From: Clostridia bacterium
GTDB lineage: Bacteria; Bacillota; Clostridia; UBA1381
Length of the DNA: 32,100 nt
Reading direction: 5' to 3'
NCBI GenBank assembly: GCA_017935675.1
Contig: JAGBHE010000073.1
Location: 1 to 32,100, forward strand
In this document: positions 15,264-23,893 of the stretch, one piece after another
Numbering within the stretch: the stretch's first letter is position 1
Layout of the letters: each line of letters opens with the position of its first letter
Notes under the pieces: model-generated
Database searches by the model: none
The model's input: only the letters and a program-made list of their open reading frames with translations
What the model was told of the DNA's origin: nothing
Program-made: the position numbers and the translations under genes

Positions 15264-16718
15264 CTACTTTTTTATCTGCTCCGAACCAACAGGAAGCTTC
15301 ATGACAAAACAGCTTCCGCCGTCAGGATTATCCTCTGCATACAGCTGCCCGTTATGGAGCAGCACAGCTTCCCTCGCGATAGAAAGCCCAAGACCTGTAC
15401 CCCCGGTTTCTCTCGCTCTTGAATCATCAAGCCTGTAAAACCGTTCAAAAACACGTTCCTTGTACTCATCCGGTATTCCCTTTCCCGAATCATAAACACT
15501 GACTATCAGCTCTGTATCATCAACTGCGGCTGATACCTTCACAACAGAACCTATCTTTGAATATTTGATTGCATTATCAACAATGTTATAAACCGACTCC
15601 CATATTCTGTCGTAATCCATCATAACAGGCGGCATATCCTCCTGCAGTTCAAGGGTTACCGTAATATTCTTATTTACAGCCATAGGCGCAAGCTTATTTT
15701 TTATTCTCTGCAGCATCATGCCGAAATCCACAAGCTCCGGAGAAATCCGTCTTTCCTCCGAGTCAAGCTTTGAAAGCAGAAGAAGCTTTTCAATTATTCT
15801 TGTCAGCCTGTCAACCTCCTCGCTCAGATCGGATAAAAACTCCTTTACCATTCCCATATCGGGCGCCTCGGTAGAGGTTATGCTGTCACATATAAGCTTT
15901 ATTGTTGCCAGCGGGGTTTTCAGCTCGTGGGACGCGTCAGAGACAAATTTGCGCCGCTTCGCCTCCAGATGCTCAAGCTCGGCGCACATATAGTTCATAG
16001 CGTCCGCCAGCTGATTCATCTCAACATTTTTCTGAGGCGCTATTCTTTTATCAAAGTTCCCCTTGGATATCTCCCGCGCGGTAGTAACAAATTCACTGAG
16101 CGGCGAGGTTACCATGTACCCCATCCCAACACTCAGAATTCCGATTATCATAAGGATTGCAATAAAAAATGCAGCAATACCCCAACTCAATGTAAAAATA
16201 AGCCGCTGAATACTTCCAAGCTCCTTAGTGAGATAAAATACACCGATTGCCTCACCGCCGTACTCTACCGGCACGGCTGCGGAAAGAATTTTTTTACCCT
16301 CGGCATTCTTTGTAATCTCCCCCTGCTGCCCGGAAAAAGCCTCCGACAAAAAAGAGCTTGTAAAAATCATTCCCTCGGCGTTGGCAGAACCGTTTGTGTC
16401 ATACAAAACCTTTCCCGAGCCGTCAAGAAGAATACCGCGCAGACCTGTTCCTGCAAGACCTGACGAAATAATGCTGTGATATTCCTCCCTGTCGGGGTTT
16501 TCCGTCATGGTTTCGGAAACCACACGCGAAATAATGTTAGCCTTTGTAAAGGCATCCGTTATTTCATTATTGTAAAGACCTCTTGAAACAGTTACAACGA
16601 TATAAATACCCATAAACAGAAATGCCGGAATAATAACTCCGAGATAAATACCCCCCGCTCTGAGCCTCATAGAAACGGGGAACCATTTTTTAATCTTTTC
16701 TGTAATAATATCCAACAC
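15264..16718 (-). CDS. Sensor histidine kinase (PhoR/WalK-like architecture)
   Basis: This 484-aa protein has TM1 (about 23–45), an extracytoplasmic sensor domain (46–172), TM2 (about 173–200), HAMP (about 201–255), HisKA with SHELKTPL and phospho-acceptor His264, and HATPase_c with the N-box Asn382 (VDNAIKYS), DSGKGIP (410–416) and GGTGLGLSI (439–447). It autophosphorylates and passes phosphate to the regulator encoded just upstream. The start is GTG, 29 bp inside the regulator gene, with only a weak ribosome binding site, pointing to translational coupling. The signal is unknown; envelope stress or phosphate are guesses based on architecture and operon content. Confidence 0.92.
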   Translation of the reverse strand: MLDIITEKIKKWFPVSMRLRAGGIYLGVIIPAFLFMGIYIVVTVSRGLYNNEITDAFTKANIISRVVSETMTENPDREEYHSIISSGLAGTGLRGILLDGSGKVLYDTNGSANAEGMIFTSSFLSEAFSGQQGEITKNAEGKKILSAAVPVEYGGEAIGVFYLTKELGSIQRLIFTLSWGIAAFFIAILMIIGILSVGMGYMVTSPLSEFVTTAREISKGNFDKRIAPQKNVEMNQLADAMNYMCAELEHLEAKRRKFVSDASHELKTPLATIKLICDSITSTEAPDMGMVKEFLSDLSEEVDRLTRIIEKLLLLSKLDSEERRISPELVDFGMMLQRIKNKLAPMAVNKNITVTLELQEDMPPVMMDYDRIWESVYNIVDNAIKYSKIGSVVKVSAAVDDTELIVSVYDSGKGIPDEYKERVFERFYRLDDSRARETGGTGLGLSIAREAVLLHNGQLYAEDNPDGGSCFVMKLPVGSEQIKK

Positions 16719-17373
16719 CCCATTTAGTCTTTATATATTCCGGCTCGGCGGGATTGCTCTCAACCTTTTCCCTAAGCCTTCTGATATGGACATCCACAGT
16801 GCGCACATCGCCGGGGTAATCAAATCCCCATGCTATATCAAGCAGATTTTCACGGGTATACACCTTACCGGGATTCTTAAGGAAGAGCTCCAGCAAGTCA
16901 AATTCCTTACCGGTAAGCTCAATTGTTTTTTCACCGATGGTAACACGCTTAAAATTATAATCAAGGGTTATATCGCCCGAAACAAGCACCTTATCGCGAT
17001 CGCCCTTCTTAACAGGGTTTATACGTCTTAAAATAGCCTTTATCCGTGCCGAAACCTCACGTATATTAAAGGGCTTGGTTATATAATCGTCAGCACCGTA
17101 TTCAAGTCCGAGAATCTTATCAATATCCTCGCTCTTTGCGGTCAGCATGATAATGGGTACATTTGAGAAGCTGCGCACGCTTCTGCAGACAGATAACCCA
17201 TCCATTTTCGGAAGCATCAAATCAAGAAGAATCAAATCGATTGAATCATCATGAGCAAGCCTTACCGCCTCCTCACCGTCAAAAGCGGTTTCGACAGTAT
17301 AGCCCTCCTGTTCAAGATTATATTTTATGCCCTTAACAAGCAATTTTTCATCATCAACAACAAGTATTTTCAT
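16690..17373 (-). CDS. OmpR/PhoB-family response regulator
   Basis: This 227-aa protein has a receiver domain (1–about 118, phospho-acceptor Asp51 in LLLDLMLP, acidic pair DDE at 7–9, Thr78 and Lys100 in ITKPF) and an OmpR/PhoB winged helix (about 130–226, ELTGKEFDLLELFLKNPGKVYTRENLL … VRTVDVHIRRLREK). It is the first gene of the long minus-strand operon, with a good promoter 45 bp upstream. It probably controls this operon and other envelope genes when phosphorylated by the next-encoded kinase. Sequence resembles PhoB/WalR-type regulators, but I cannot choose between them. Confidence 0.93.
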   Translation of the reverse strand: MKILVVDDEKLLVKGIKYNLEQEGYTVETAFDGEEAVRLAHDDSIDLILLDLMLPKMDGLSVCRSVRSFSNVPIIMLTAKSEDIDKILGLEYGADDYITKPFNIREVSARIKAILRRINPVKKGDRDKVLVSGDITLDYNFKRVTIGEKTIELTGKEFDLLELFLKNPGKVYTRENLLDIAWGFDYPGDVRTVDVHIRRLREKVESNPAEPEYIKTKWGVGYYYRKD

Positions 17374-17417
17374 AAATCCATCCCAGCTCCCTTTAAATAA
17401 AAATCATCGCTGTATTT

Positions 17418-17446
17418 ATTATATATTATTTGCGGTATTTTTGCAA
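17418..17446 (-). promoter_or_regulatory. Promoter of the two-component/RqcH/SLH operon
   Basis: TTGCAA (17446–17441), a 17-bp spacer and consensus TATAAT (17423–17418) on the minus strand. The ATG at 17373 lies about 38 bp past the expected start site. No other good promoter was found in the short gaps of the operon down to 9095. Confidence 0.7.
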
Positions 17447-17520
17447 TAGGAAATTTATAAATTTTTACATAAATTTATCGTCATTTTTTGACTTTAATTC
17501 TAATTAGAGTAAAATCAACG

Positions 17521-17554
17521 AAAAAAACGGAGCAGCTTTTAAAAGCTGCTCCGT
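17521..17554 (-). terminator. Intrinsic terminator of the PFOR gene
   Basis: A perfect 14-bp palindromic stem (ACGGAGCAGCTTTT and its complement, 17527–17554) is followed on the minus strand by seven Ts. It begins about 11 bp past the PFOR stop. Confidence 0.92.
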
Positions 17555-17565
17555 ACACATAATTA

Positions 17566-20500
17566 TTATTCCTGCTCAGCAAGCTTAACAAGCTTTTCAT
17601 ACTTCTTAGCTGCGTTGTCAACTGCCTTTTCAAACAATTCCTTTGCTCTTTCAGGATTTGAACGTGCAAGTGAATTATAACGAACTTCACCCATGATAAA
17701 GTCCTCATAGCTTGCAGTAGGCTTCTTTGAATCAAGCTGGAACGGATTCTTGCCCTCAAGTACAAGTCTCGGATCAAAGCGGAACAGGTGCCAGTAACCG
17801 GCAGCAACCGCTTTCTTCTCCTCAGTCTGAGCAATGCTCATTCCGCCCTTAATACCATGATTGATACAGGGAGCGTATGCAATTATGATTGAAGGACCGT
17901 TATAGCTTTCAGCCTCATGGAATGCTTTCAGACACTGATTATAATCTGCACCCTGAGCAACCTGAGCAACATATACATATCCATAGCTCATAGCAATCGC
18001 TGCAAGATCCTTTTTCTTTACTTCCTTACCGGCAGCAGCAAACTGAGCAATAGCGCCTGTAGGAGTAGCCTTTGAGGACTGACCTCCTGTATTTGAATAA
18101 ACCTCTGTATCAAATACGAGTATATTTACATCCTCACCGGAAGCGAGTACATGGTCAACACCGCCGAAGCCGATATCATATGCCCATCCGTCACCGCCGA
18201 ATATCCATACAGATTTCTTAGCAAGATAATCCTTGTCAGCAAGAACATCCTTAGCTTCCTCGGAATTAACGGCAGCAACAGCCTTTATAAGCTCATCAGC
18301 TGCAACCTTGTTGCACTTGCCGCAATCCTTTGTTTCCATAAACTTATCAAATGCAGGCTTAACTGACTCATTTGCATCAGCAACAGCCTTTGCCTTTTCA
18401 ATTACGGATTCACGAAGCGTATTCTGTGCAAGGAACATACCGTAACCAAACTCAGCATTATCCTCAAACAGGGAATTTGCCCATGCAGGACCAAAGCCCT
18501 TATCGTTTGCAGTATAAGGAGTTGAAGGTGATGAACCGCCCCAGATTGATGAACAGCCTGTTGCGTTTGCAATATACATTCTGTCACCGAAGAGCTGTGT
18601 TACAAGCTTAGCATAAGGTGTTTCACCGCAGCCTGCGCAAGCTCCTGAGAATTCAAGATAAGGCATCTTGAACTGTGAACCCTTAACAGTTGTATCCTTG
18701 AACTTCTCAAGAACATCAGCTTTAGGCTGAAGGCTGATACCGTAATTGAAGTTAGCCTGCTCGTCCATCTGAGAATCAAGGCTGTTCATAACAAGTGCCT
18801 TCTCACCCTTGAAGCCCGGACATACATTTGCACATGAACCGCAGCCCGTACAGTCAAGTACAGATACAACAATTGCAAAATAGTAACCGTCCATCTGCTT
18901 CATGCCGACATACTTCATACCCTCGGGAGCATTCTTAGCCTCCTCCTCTGTAAGAACAGCAGGACGGATACAAGCATGCGGACATACATATGAACAGAAA
19001 CCGCACTGAATACAATTTTCTTTCTTCCATACAGGCACATCAACAGCGATTCCGCGCTTTTCAAATGCAGCAGAACCAAGAGGTACCTGACCGTTTACAT
19101 ACTTTTCAAATGAAGATACAGGCAGCTGCATTCCCTTGAAGGAGTTGATGGGAACGAGTATGTTGTTTACATAATCAATGAGATCACCCTCGCCCTCATG
19201 AGAAACCGTAAGATCCTCAGGCTCAGCATTTTTCCAGCTTTCGGGAACGTCAACCTTAACAACCTGTGCTGCACCGGCGTCAATTGCGTCATGGTTCATC
19301 TTAACGACAGCGTCACCCTTCTTGGAGTATGAAGCTGTTGCAGCATCCTTCATATATTTAATAGCGTCATCGGCAGGGATAATATCGGCAAGCTTAAAGA
19401 ATGCCGACTGGAGAACTGTGTTGATTCTTGTTCCGAGTCCGATTTCCTTACCGATTTTAACACCGTCTATTGTATAGAACTGAATGTTGTTGTCAGCGAT
19501 ATATTTCTTAACCTGACCGGGGATATGCGTTTCAAGCTCTTCAGCATTCCAGCCGCAGTTTAAAAGGAATACTCCGCCGGGCTTGATATCGCTTACCATA
19601 TCATACTGTCTGATATAGGAAGCCTTGTGACATGCAACAAAATCAGCCTTATTGATAAGATATGTTGATGTTATCTTTGAACTGCCGAAACGCAGATGTG
19701 AAACAGTAAGACCTCCGGATTTCTTTGAATCATAATCAAAGTATGCCTGAACATACATGTCTGTATGGTCACCGATAATCTTAACGGAGTTCTTGTTAGC
19801 ACCAACGGTACCGTCAGCACCAAGACCCCAGAACTTACAGCTTGTTGTTCCGGCAGGTGTTGTATCAGGATTTTCATCCGTGGGAAGTGAGAGATTTGTA
19901 ACATCATCATTGATACCGATTGTAAATCTCTTTTTGTCTGCATTCTTATAAACCGCAATAATCTGAGCAGGTGTTGTATCCTTTGAACCCAGACCGTAAC
20001 GTCCGCCGCAGATTTCCGCATTTGCGAATTCTGAGCCGGCGAGTGCAGCAACAACATCAAGATAAAGAGGCTCACCGACAGAACCTGATTCCTTTGTTCT
20101 GTCAAGAACACTGATTTTCTTAACTGTCTTCGGAATAGCATTGATAAATGCTTCTGTTGAGAACGGTCTGTACAGACGAACCTTGATAAGTCCGACCTTG
20201 CCGCCGTTTGCGTTGAGATAATCAACTGTCTCCGCAATTGTATCACAAACAGAACCCATAGCTACAATAACCTGCTCGGCATCAGGTGCACCGTAGTAGT
20301 TAAAGAGCTTGTAATCTGTTCCGATTTTTGCATTAACCTTGTCCATATATTCCTGGCAAAGAGCCGGAATTGCTTCATAATATTTATTAACAGCCTCTTT
20401 TGCCTGGAAAAATACATCAGGATTCTGAGCTGTTCCGCGCTGTGCGGGATGCTCAGGATTGAGACTGCCGCGTCTGAAAGCGTCGATGGCATCCCAGTCA

Positions 20501-21084
20501 ACCATCTCAGCCAAATCGTTGTAATCCCAGCATTCAATTTTCTGATATTCATGAGATGTTCTGAAACCGTCAAAGAAATGAAGGAAAGGAATTCTTCCCT
20601 TAATTGTTGTAAGATGAGCAACAGCACCCAAATCCATAGCCTCCTGCGGATTTGATGATGCGAGCATTGCAAAGCCTGTCTGACGGCATGCCATTACGTC
20701 CTGATGATCTCCGAAGATTGACAATGCATGAGAAGCGAGAGCACGTGCAGAAACATTAAATACGCACGGGAGAAGCTCTCCTGCAATCTTGTACATGTTA
20801 GGAATCATCAGCAGCAAGCCCTGAGAAGCTGTATAGGTTGTGGTAAGAGCTCCTGCTGTCAGAGAACCGTGTACCGTACCTGCGGCGCCGGCCTCAGACT
20901 GCATTTCTGCAACCTTGACTGTTCTTCCGAAAATATTTTTCATTCCGGCAGCGGCCCACTTGTCTGTGACCTCTGCCATTGTTGATGATGGTGTGATGGG
21001 ATAAATTGCGGCAACGTCTGTGAAAGCATATGATGCATATGCCGCAGCATTGTTACCGTCCATTGTCTTCTTTTTTCTTGCCAT
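17566..21084 (-). CDS. nifJ: Pyruvate:ferredoxin (flavodoxin) oxidoreductase
   Basis: This 1172-aa single-chain enzyme is the usual length for the family. It converts pyruvate and CoA to acetyl-CoA and CO2 while reducing ferredoxin, the central fermentative step in anaerobes. Visible parts are the N-terminal domain with AAYASYAFTDVAAIYPITPSS (14–34), the CoA/transketolase-like middle, two 4Fe-4S clusters (CIQCGFCSYVCPHAC near 690 and CTGCGSCANVCPG near 743), a further cluster cysteine motif CAGCGETPYAKL near 815, and the TPP-binding GDGWAYDIGFGG near 961 with SNTGGQSSKATPTG near 997. AGGAGG lies 8 nt before the ATG. It is monocistronic, with its own promoter and terminator. Compact, regular codons suggest high expression. 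No missing residues were noticed. Confidence 0.97.
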   Translation of the reverse strand: MARKKKTMDGNNAAAYASYAFTDVAAIYPITPSSTMAEVTDKWAAAGMKNIFGRTVKVAEMQSEAGAAGTVHGSLTAGALTTTYTASQGLLLMIPNMYKIAGELLPCVFNVSARALASHALSIFGDHQDVMACRQTGFAMLASSNPQEAMDLGAVAHLTTIKGRIPFLHFFDGFRTSHEYQKIECWDYNDLAEMVDWDAIDAFRRGSLNPEHPAQRGTAQNPDVFFQAKEAVNKYYEAIPALCQEYMDKVNAKIGTDYKLFNYYGAPDAEQVIVAMGSVCDTIAETVDYLNANGGKVGLIKVRLYRPFSTEAFINAIPKTVKKISVLDRTKESGSVGEPLYLDVVAALAGSEFANAEICGGRYGLGSKDTTPAQIIAVYKNADKKRFTIGINDDVTNLSLPTDENPDTTPAGTTSCKFWGLGADGTVGANKNSVKIIGDHTDMYVQAYFDYDSKKSGGLTVSHLRFGSSKITSTYLINKADFVACHKASYIRQYDMVSDIKPGGVFLLNCGWNAEELETHIPGQVKKYIADNNIQFYTIDGVKIGKEIGLGTRINTVLQSAFFKLADIIPADDAIKYMKDAATASYSKKGDAVVKMNHDAIDAGAAQVVKVDVPESWKNAEPEDLTVSHEGEGDLIDYVNNILVPINSFKGMQLPVSSFEKYVNGQVPLGSAAFEKRGIAVDVPVWKKENCIQCGFCSYVCPHACIRPAVLTEEEAKNAPEGMKYVGMKQMDGYYFAIVVSVLDCTGCGSCANVCPGFKGEKALVMNSLDSQMDEQANFNYGISLQPKADVLEKFKDTTVKGSQFKMPYLEFSGACAGCGETPYAKLVTQLFGDRMYIANATGCSSIWGGSSPSTPYTANDKGFGPAWANSLFEDNAEFGYGMFLAQNTLRESVIEKAKAVADANESVKPAFDKFMETKDCGKCNKVAADELIKAVAAVNSEEAKDVLADKDYLAKKSVWIFGGDGWAYDIGFGGVDHVLASGEDVNILVFDTEVYSNTGGQSSKATPTGAIAQFAAAGKEVKKKDLAAIAMSYGYVYVAQVAQGADYNQCLKAFHEAESYNGPSIIIAYAPCINHGIKGGMSIAQTEEKKAVAAGYWHLFRFDPRLVLEGKNPFQLDSKKPTASYEDFIMGEVRYNSLARSNPERAKELFEKAVDNAAKKYEKLVKLAEQE

Positions 21085-21200
21085 CGGATTCGCCTCCTAA
21101 TTTATTTGTACCTTCCCAACCGCTTTACGGAATTGGGGCAACTGCACCGGATAAACACAACATAACCGGCATAAGCAGCATATGATAAACATACGTATAT

Positions 21201-21229
21201 ATCATATCACTTTTTCAAAAAAAAATCAA
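21201..21229 (-). promoter_or_regulatory. Candidate PFOR promoter
   Basis: TTGATT (21229–21224), a 17-bp spacer and TATGAT (21206–21201) on the minus strand. It leaves a leader of about 110 nt before the PFOR ATG, in which I see no clear riboswitch or Rex-type operator. Confidence 0.55.
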
Positions 21230-21294
21230 GAGTAAAGCCAAATATTTTAATGATTTTTCTGTTTTTTTAGTTATATTACAGAAATATAACATAG

Positions 21295-21348
21295 TCATTG
21301 TATATTTTGTATATTGCATTCAATATACATAGCTGCGGAAGCAGCTTG
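21295..21348 (-). pseudogene. 3' remnant of a patatin-like gene
   Basis: Minus-strand translation gives QAASAAMYIECNIQNIQ and a stop. This matches the C-terminus EAASAVAYLERNIQNI of the intact patatin gene ending at 22647, and 16 consecutive bases (ATATTTTGTATATTGC on the plus strand) are identical. No other part of a patatin gene is present here; the stalk-protein gene lies immediately upstream. It looks like the leftover of a duplicated patatin gene whose body was lost or replaced. Confidence 0.65.
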
Positions 21349-21377
21349 GGGCATTGTAATTGCCTCATCATATTCTT

Positions 21378-22529
21378 TTATTTTATCGAATTAGCAGTTA
21401 TGGTCTTTGAATACGGGTTATAGCTGTAGCCTATAATATCATCCGTGTTGGGCTCGTTGCCGAAATCGTAGGTGTATTCCGAAAGCGGAATATATTCCTC
21501 CGAATTATATATCTCAGACTTAACATTACTTGTGTCATAGCCCTTTTTAGCCATGTCTGATGCCTTCACATAATCCGCCGAGCCTATCGAGTAAAGCGGA
21601 ATATCGCTGCCGTCAAGCGTTAAGGTGTAGTCGCTCTCTGCAACACGGCTTGCTGCCCTGTTGTAGGATTCTGCGTCAAGGGGTGTAACGTGCATACTGT
21701 TAAGCTCCAGCTTCTTGTAGTCGCGGAAATTATCTTCAATGTCCAGATTCTTAAAATAAAGGTAATTGCCGTCCTCGGAGAAAATCGGATCGCTCATGCA
21801 AATATCATATCTGCGCGCGATTGAGTACACGTCATAGATAAGACCGTTTTCAAGAGCGACATAATACCAGCTCGCTTTGCCGCCGTGCATAATGCCGCCG
21901 AAGTCCTTTATCGAAAGCAGTTTATTGCCGCTGTGCATTACGCGGCAGTAATACGGCTGCCATAAGCGAGCGTCAAGAACTACCTTTTTCGCGTCATCCG
22001 GAGTGCCGAACTGCTTCTGAGAGGTGTTCAGCGACAAAAGACGTTTTGAATTATCGTAATTGTAGGTCATGAGATACGGGTATCTTGCAAAATTCGAAAG
22101 ACGCCCCATATCGCCGATGACTTCGACCTTTGCAGCCATTTTACCGTCAATCGCATATGCGGGTACGCTTTCGCCGTTCACAACCGCTGTTATATCTGTA
22201 TCGTAATAATATCCTGCCGTGCCGCCGACGGTTCCGCGGTCTACATGAGGATAAAATTCGCTTGAAGGCTCACCGGTTTTTGTCAGAAACACGGTTCTGA
22301 TATTGTCGTTATAGTAGAGCGTGAAGCCGTACGGCTCCAAATCCTCCAATGCAATCAGTGTTTCGCCGTCAATACTGTAGCTTTGGATATCGCGTCCGTC
22401 AACCTGTGTGAGTATGTCGGTAGTGTAGATTGTTCCGGCAATATCGCCGACTGCCGCTGATGCTGATACTGCACCGAAAAGCATAATTGATGCCGATGCT
22501 GTTAATGCTGTGAGTAATAATTTTTTCAT
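21378..22529 (-). CDS. Secreted protein with repeated stalk-type units
   Basis: This 383-aa protein has a signal peptide (1–25, SASA-A). Three related units can be seen: about 33–82 (TTDILTQVDGRDIQSYSIDGETLIALEDLEPYGF…RTVFL), 110–172 (DTDITAVVNGESVPAYAIDGKMAAKVEVI … KRLLSL) and a weaker one at about 305–383 (YTLTLDGSDIPLYSIGSADYVKASDMAKKGY). This pattern is a variant of the copper-amine-oxidase-N-like stalk repeat common in clostridial surface proteins. The middle part (180–290) contains display-like strands but no catalytic motif. AAGGAG lies 8 nt before the ATG and a good promoter precedes it. It is followed by the patatin remnant, hinting at past rearrangement. Function is unknown; adhesion or wall binding is possible. 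Confidence 0.78.
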   Translation of the reverse strand: MKKLLLTALTASASIMLFGAVSASAAVGDIAGTIYTTDILTQVDGRDIQSYSIDGETLIALEDLEPYGFTLYYNDNIRTVFLTKTGEPSSEFYPHVDRGTVGGTAGYYYDTDITAVVNGESVPAYAIDGKMAAKVEVIGDMGRLSNFARYPYLMTYNYDNSKRLLSLNTSQKQFGTPDDAKKVVLDARLWQPYYCRVMHSGNKLLSIKDFGGIMHGGKASWYYVALENGLIYDVYSIARRYDICMSDPIFSEDGNYLYFKNLDIEDNFRDYKKLELNSMHVTPLDAESYNRAASRVAESDYTLTLDGSDIPLYSIGSADYVKASDMAKKGYDTSNVKSEIYNSEEYIPLSEYTYDFGNEPNTDDIIGYSYNPYSKTITANSIK

Positions 22530-22574
22530 AGCGCAAACTCCTTTTTTTTAAAAAACATAATGTATACATTTTTA

Positions 22575-22603
22575 ATTATACTACAAAAAGCATGAATTTT
22601 CAA
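22575..22603 (-). promoter_or_regulatory. Promoter of the stalk-repeat gene
   Basis: TTGAAA (22603–22598), a 17-bp spacer and TATAAT (22580–22575) on the minus strand, 45 bp before the ATG. Confidence 0.75.
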
Positions 22604-22646
22604 CAAAAAGTTACGATTTTTCAAAAGCTTTTTCAATTTTTTGTTT

Positions 22647-23765
22647 TTAGATATTTTGTATATTGCGCTCAAGATACGCAACAGCGGAAGCGGCTTCGAA
22701 CATCTCTCCGAGTATGCCGGCAATAATTTTATTGTTAAGCACCTCCGCATCGGAATTAAGAATCGCTCTCGCAAGGCAGGCTGCTTTTTCACCGTCGCTC
22801 CATTTAAGTATTTCAAAAATATTATTATGAACCGGGGCTGCGTGAAAATGTTCAATCACCAGCTGCGCAAGCTCCGAAAGCTTATAAATTCTCATGCAGT
22901 CTATTCCGAAATATCTTGCTGCCGATTCAATGCCGCGGATTGTCCCCTCACTAAGTCTGCGCTTTTGCAAAAGATAATCAACTGCATGGAATGAATATCT
23001 GCCGCCCATACAAAGACCAAATGCCTTAAGAGCGTCATAATAGCCGAGCTTTTCCATTTCCATTATCCCGTCATGGTTAAAGTCAAGATTCCCCACAATA
23101 TCCTCACCGCATTTTACGGTAATAACATTACAGCCGGCAGTGCCGGACTTTTTTGTGATTCCGAAACCCCCGACTTCTACCGAAATAATATCGCTGCAGC
23201 CCTGCTCAATAAGCATATTGACAGGAAGATTATTTGCCACGCCTCCGTCAATGTACAGATTATTTTCTATATTTCTTATCTGAAATCCCGGGAAACATGC
23301 GCTCGCAAGAATATAATCAACAAGCATTCCCTCCGGTATATCATTTAAAAAAAACTGCTTTTCTGCCTTGCCCGAAATGCAGTATGTAGCAAGTCCGAAC
23401 AGTGTTGTGCCGTTTCTGATTTTTCCTTCGTCAACTATCCCGTGCAGAAGATCTTCAAAAGGGGTTATATCAAGACCCTTCTTCCTGCATATTTCTCCGA
23501 TTATCATTCCTATATTTCTGATATCAAGAATATTATGCGGCTGAGGCACCTTTTCCGGAAGTGCTATAATATCGCTTATGGAAATATCATGCCAAAGCTC
23601 AGACAGCTTGTCAATATCCCCCTGGGCAAAAAGCGCCCCGTTTACTGCTCCTATCGATGTACCGACAACGCATTTTACAGGAATATTCAGCTCTCTTAAA
23701 GCTCTGAAAACACCCACATGATACGCGCCCTTTGTACCTCCGCCCTCAAGTGCAAGACCCCACAT
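22647..23765 (-). CDS. Patatin-like phospholipase
   Basis: This 372-aa protein starts at the ATG at 23765, because AAGGAGG lies just upstream; the longer ORF would translate the ribosome binding site. It has the patatin Ser–Asp dyad: oxyanion loop GGGTKGAYHVG (8–18), nucleophile GTSIG with Ser37, and DGG with Asp172. Residues after about 275 form a helical C-terminal extension unlike the catalytic core. There is no signal peptide, so it should be cytosolic or membrane-associated, hydrolysing acyl lipids. Its 3' end has a degraded copy near 21300. It follows the ftsZ terminator. No promoter clearer than a weak AT-rich stretch was found, so low-level read-through is possible. Confidence 0.88.
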   Translation of the reverse strand: MWGLALEGGGTKGAYHVGVFRALRELNIPVKCVVGTSIGAVNGALFAQGDIDKLSELWHDISISDIIALPEKVPQPHNILDIRNIGMIIGEICRKKGLDITPFEDLLHGIVDEGKIRNGTTLFGLATYCISGKAEKQFFLNDIPEGMLVDYILASACFPGFQIRNIENNLYIDGGVANNLPVNMLIEQGCSDIISVEVGGFGITKKSGTAGCNVITVKCGEDIVGNLDFNHDGIMEMEKLGYYDALKAFGLCMGGRYSFHAVDYLLQKRRLSEGTIRGIESAARYFGIDCMRIYKLSELAQLVIEHFHAAPVHNNIFEILKWSDGEKAACLARAILNSDAEVLNNKIIAGILGEMFEAASAVAYLERNIQNI

Positions 23766-23837
23766 AATTATCCTCCTTCCGCGCTGCCGAGGCAGCCTCA
23801 TAAATATTAAAAAACCGCTGATTAATCAGTACTTCCT

Positions 23838-23877
23838 AAAAAAAGACTGCCGAAATTTCGGAAAAATATCGGCAGTC
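23838..23877 (-). terminator. Intrinsic terminator of ftsZ
   Basis: A 9-bp stem GACTGCCGA/TCGGCAGTC (23845–23853 with 23869–23877) is followed on the minus strand by seven Ts (23844–23838), about 20 bp past the ftsZ stop. Confidence 0.92.
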
Positions 23878-23893
23878 GTATTTTTATCGCAGC

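Noticed and set aside
15927..16463. 178-codon plus-strand ORF
   Set aside because: Antisense to the histidine kinase; low-complexity, Cys-rich translation with no motif.
19671..20246. 191-codon minus-strand ORF inside PFOR
   Set aside because: Alternative-frame shadow of the PFOR gene, rich in Arg/Gln/Leu with no domain pattern.
21262..21290. AT-rich hairpin (GTTATATT/AATATAAC) upstream of PFOR
   Set aside because: Made of A–T pairs with no T-tract in a useful direction; likely to occur by chance in AT-rich DNA.
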